Assembly: GCF_016342405.1 (NCBI RefSeq)
Contig: NZ_JAEINN010000001.1
Location: forward strand, 248,001-312,000
Direction of reading: 5' to 3'
DNA: 64,000 bases
Source of the DNA: Maridesulfovibrio ferrireducens
Lineage (GTDB): Bacteria > Desulfobacterota > Desulfovibrionia > Desulfovibrionales > Desulfovibrionaceae
Part shown: positions 63,551 through 64,000 of the stretch, one piece after another
Layout of the letters: every line of letters begins with the position of its first letter
Position numbering within the stretch: position 1 is the stretch's first letter
The notes under the pieces: model-generated
The model's database searches: none
Told to the model about the DNA's origin: nothing
The model's input: the letters and a program-made list of their open reading frames with translations, nothing else
Program-made: the position numbers and the translations under genes

Positions 63551-64000
63551 ATGGAATATCCAATTTGGCACCTCACCACTTTCGGCGGCGGCTTCTGGAT
63601 TGCTTTTATCGCAACCATCCATGTTTTTGTGGCTCAGTTTGCTGTAGGCGGAGGTTTGTTTCTGGTTTTAAGTGAGCAGATGGCTTACCGCACCGGCTCG
63701 GATGAACTGCTCGACTATGTAAAAAAACATTCAAAGTTTTTCCTGCTCCTGACCATGGTATTCGGGGGCGTCAGCGGTGTTGCCCTCTGGTTCAGTATGG
63801 CTCTTTTAAGTCCGCAGGGAGCGCTTCTCCTTGTTCGCGAATTTTTATTTGCATGGGCAACGGAGTGGGTTTGGTTTGTGGGCGAAATTGTGGCCCTGCT
63901 GATTTATTTTTATTCATGGGACAAAATGAGCCGCTCTGATCATATAAAGATAGGCTGGTTCTATTTTATTTTTGCGTGGCTTTCACTTTTTACTATCAAC
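63551..64000 (+). CDS. Cytochrome bd-like membrane protein, 3'-truncated by window edge
   Basis: 150 residues visible, continuing past the window. GGGGAGGAG precedes ATG 63551, two bases after the stop of the upstream gene, so the pair is translationally coupled. Begins LTTFGGGFWIAFIATIHVFV and FAVGGGLFLVLSEQMA; each half recalls haem-binding helices of cytochrome bd subunit I-like proteins. At least four helices are visible. Assigning a precise enzyme (bd oxidase, menaquinol:cytochrome oxidoreductase) is not justified from this part. Confidence 0.55.
   Translation, partial: MEYPIWHLTTFGGGFWIAFIATIHVFVAQFAVGGGLFLVLSEQMAYRTGSDELLDYVKKHSKFFLLLTMVFGGVSGVALWFSMALLSPQGALLLVREFLFAWATEWVWFVGEIVALLIYFYSWDKMSRSDHIKIGWFYFIFAWLSLFTIN

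Overview
The window looks like ordinary chromosome from a marine-type, mesophilic sulfate reducer of the Desulfovibrionaceae (Desulfovibrio/Maridesulfovibrio-like). The assignment is an inference from gene content: pyruvate:ferredoxin oxidoreductase with the C-terminal extension, a periplasmic tetraheme cytochrome c3, siroheme-dependent haem synthesis (AhbB), futalosine-route menaquinone synthesis (MqnB), a moderate G+C with AT-rich spacers, and the order AhbB-HemL-CbiG-CobJ-cytochrome c3, which I recall from Desulfovibrio genomes. No insertion sequence, prophage, integrase, CRISPR array, toxin-antitoxin pair or recognisable defence island was found.

Layout. 1-5.4 kb: 3' part of PFOR, an unknown Pro/Gly-rich protein, and a RimK ATP-grasp ligase coupled to its retropepsin-like partner. 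5.5-7 kb: a two-gene unit of a CysH-like ATP-pyrophosphatase and a divergent uracil-DNA-glycosylase-fold protein. 7.2-15.6 kb: one collinear block ispG-proS-xseA-M23 peptidase-xseB-ispA-dxs, joining the MEP isoprenoid pathway with both exonuclease VII subunits. 15.7-21.2 kb: unknown protein, FadD-type acyl-CoA ligase, lipoproteins, CheV and GpsA. 21.4-27.9 kb: an octaheme HAO-family cytochrome with its NapC/NrfH-type quinol dehydrogenase, then AhbB, HemL, CbiG, CobJ and cytochrome c3, so haem/corrin supply sits beside multihaem cytochromes. 27.9-30.4 kb: a very acidic repeat-containing protein and a structured intergenic region. 30.4-34.6 kb: UbiE/MenG, MqnB and a long-chain polyprenyl diphosphate synthase (menaquinone) around a UDP-sugar dehydrogenase. 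34.6-43 kb: an HDOD-PAS-GGDEF protein, a PurS-PurS-PurL fusion, GroEL/GroES and HU. 43-50 kb: a MATE exporter, CbiM, two small membrane proteins, and a sodium-pump oxaloacetate decarboxylase operon (A-G-B). 50.4-64 kb: a divergent PEP carboxykinase, an MCP, a glycosyltransferase, a PilZ protein, a lipoprotein, a cobalamin riboswitch with metE then metF, a secreted helical protein, an EamA transporter, tRNA-Leu(CAG), and the start of a two-gene cytochrome-bd-subunit-I-like membrane complex that runs off the window.

Functional picture: strictly anaerobic C3 metabolism (PFOR, oxaloacetate decarboxylase, PEPCK), quinone-linked periplasmic electron transfer (HaoC/HaoA-like pair, cytochrome c3, bd-like pair, menaquinone genes), and corrinoid economy (CbiG, CobJ, CbiM, B12-riboswitch-controlled MetE). 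The items most worth a second look are the octaheme HAO-like/NapC pair (easily mis-called NrfHA), the CysH-like protein that keeps four iron-sulfur cysteines but lacks the usual C-terminal catalytic cysteine and is translationally coupled to a GQDPYP uracil-glycosylase homologue, the acidic tandem-repeat protein, the hairpin-rich leader before ubiE, a GroEL without its GGM tail, and two small ORFs. I did not find a convincing wholly new multi-gene system.
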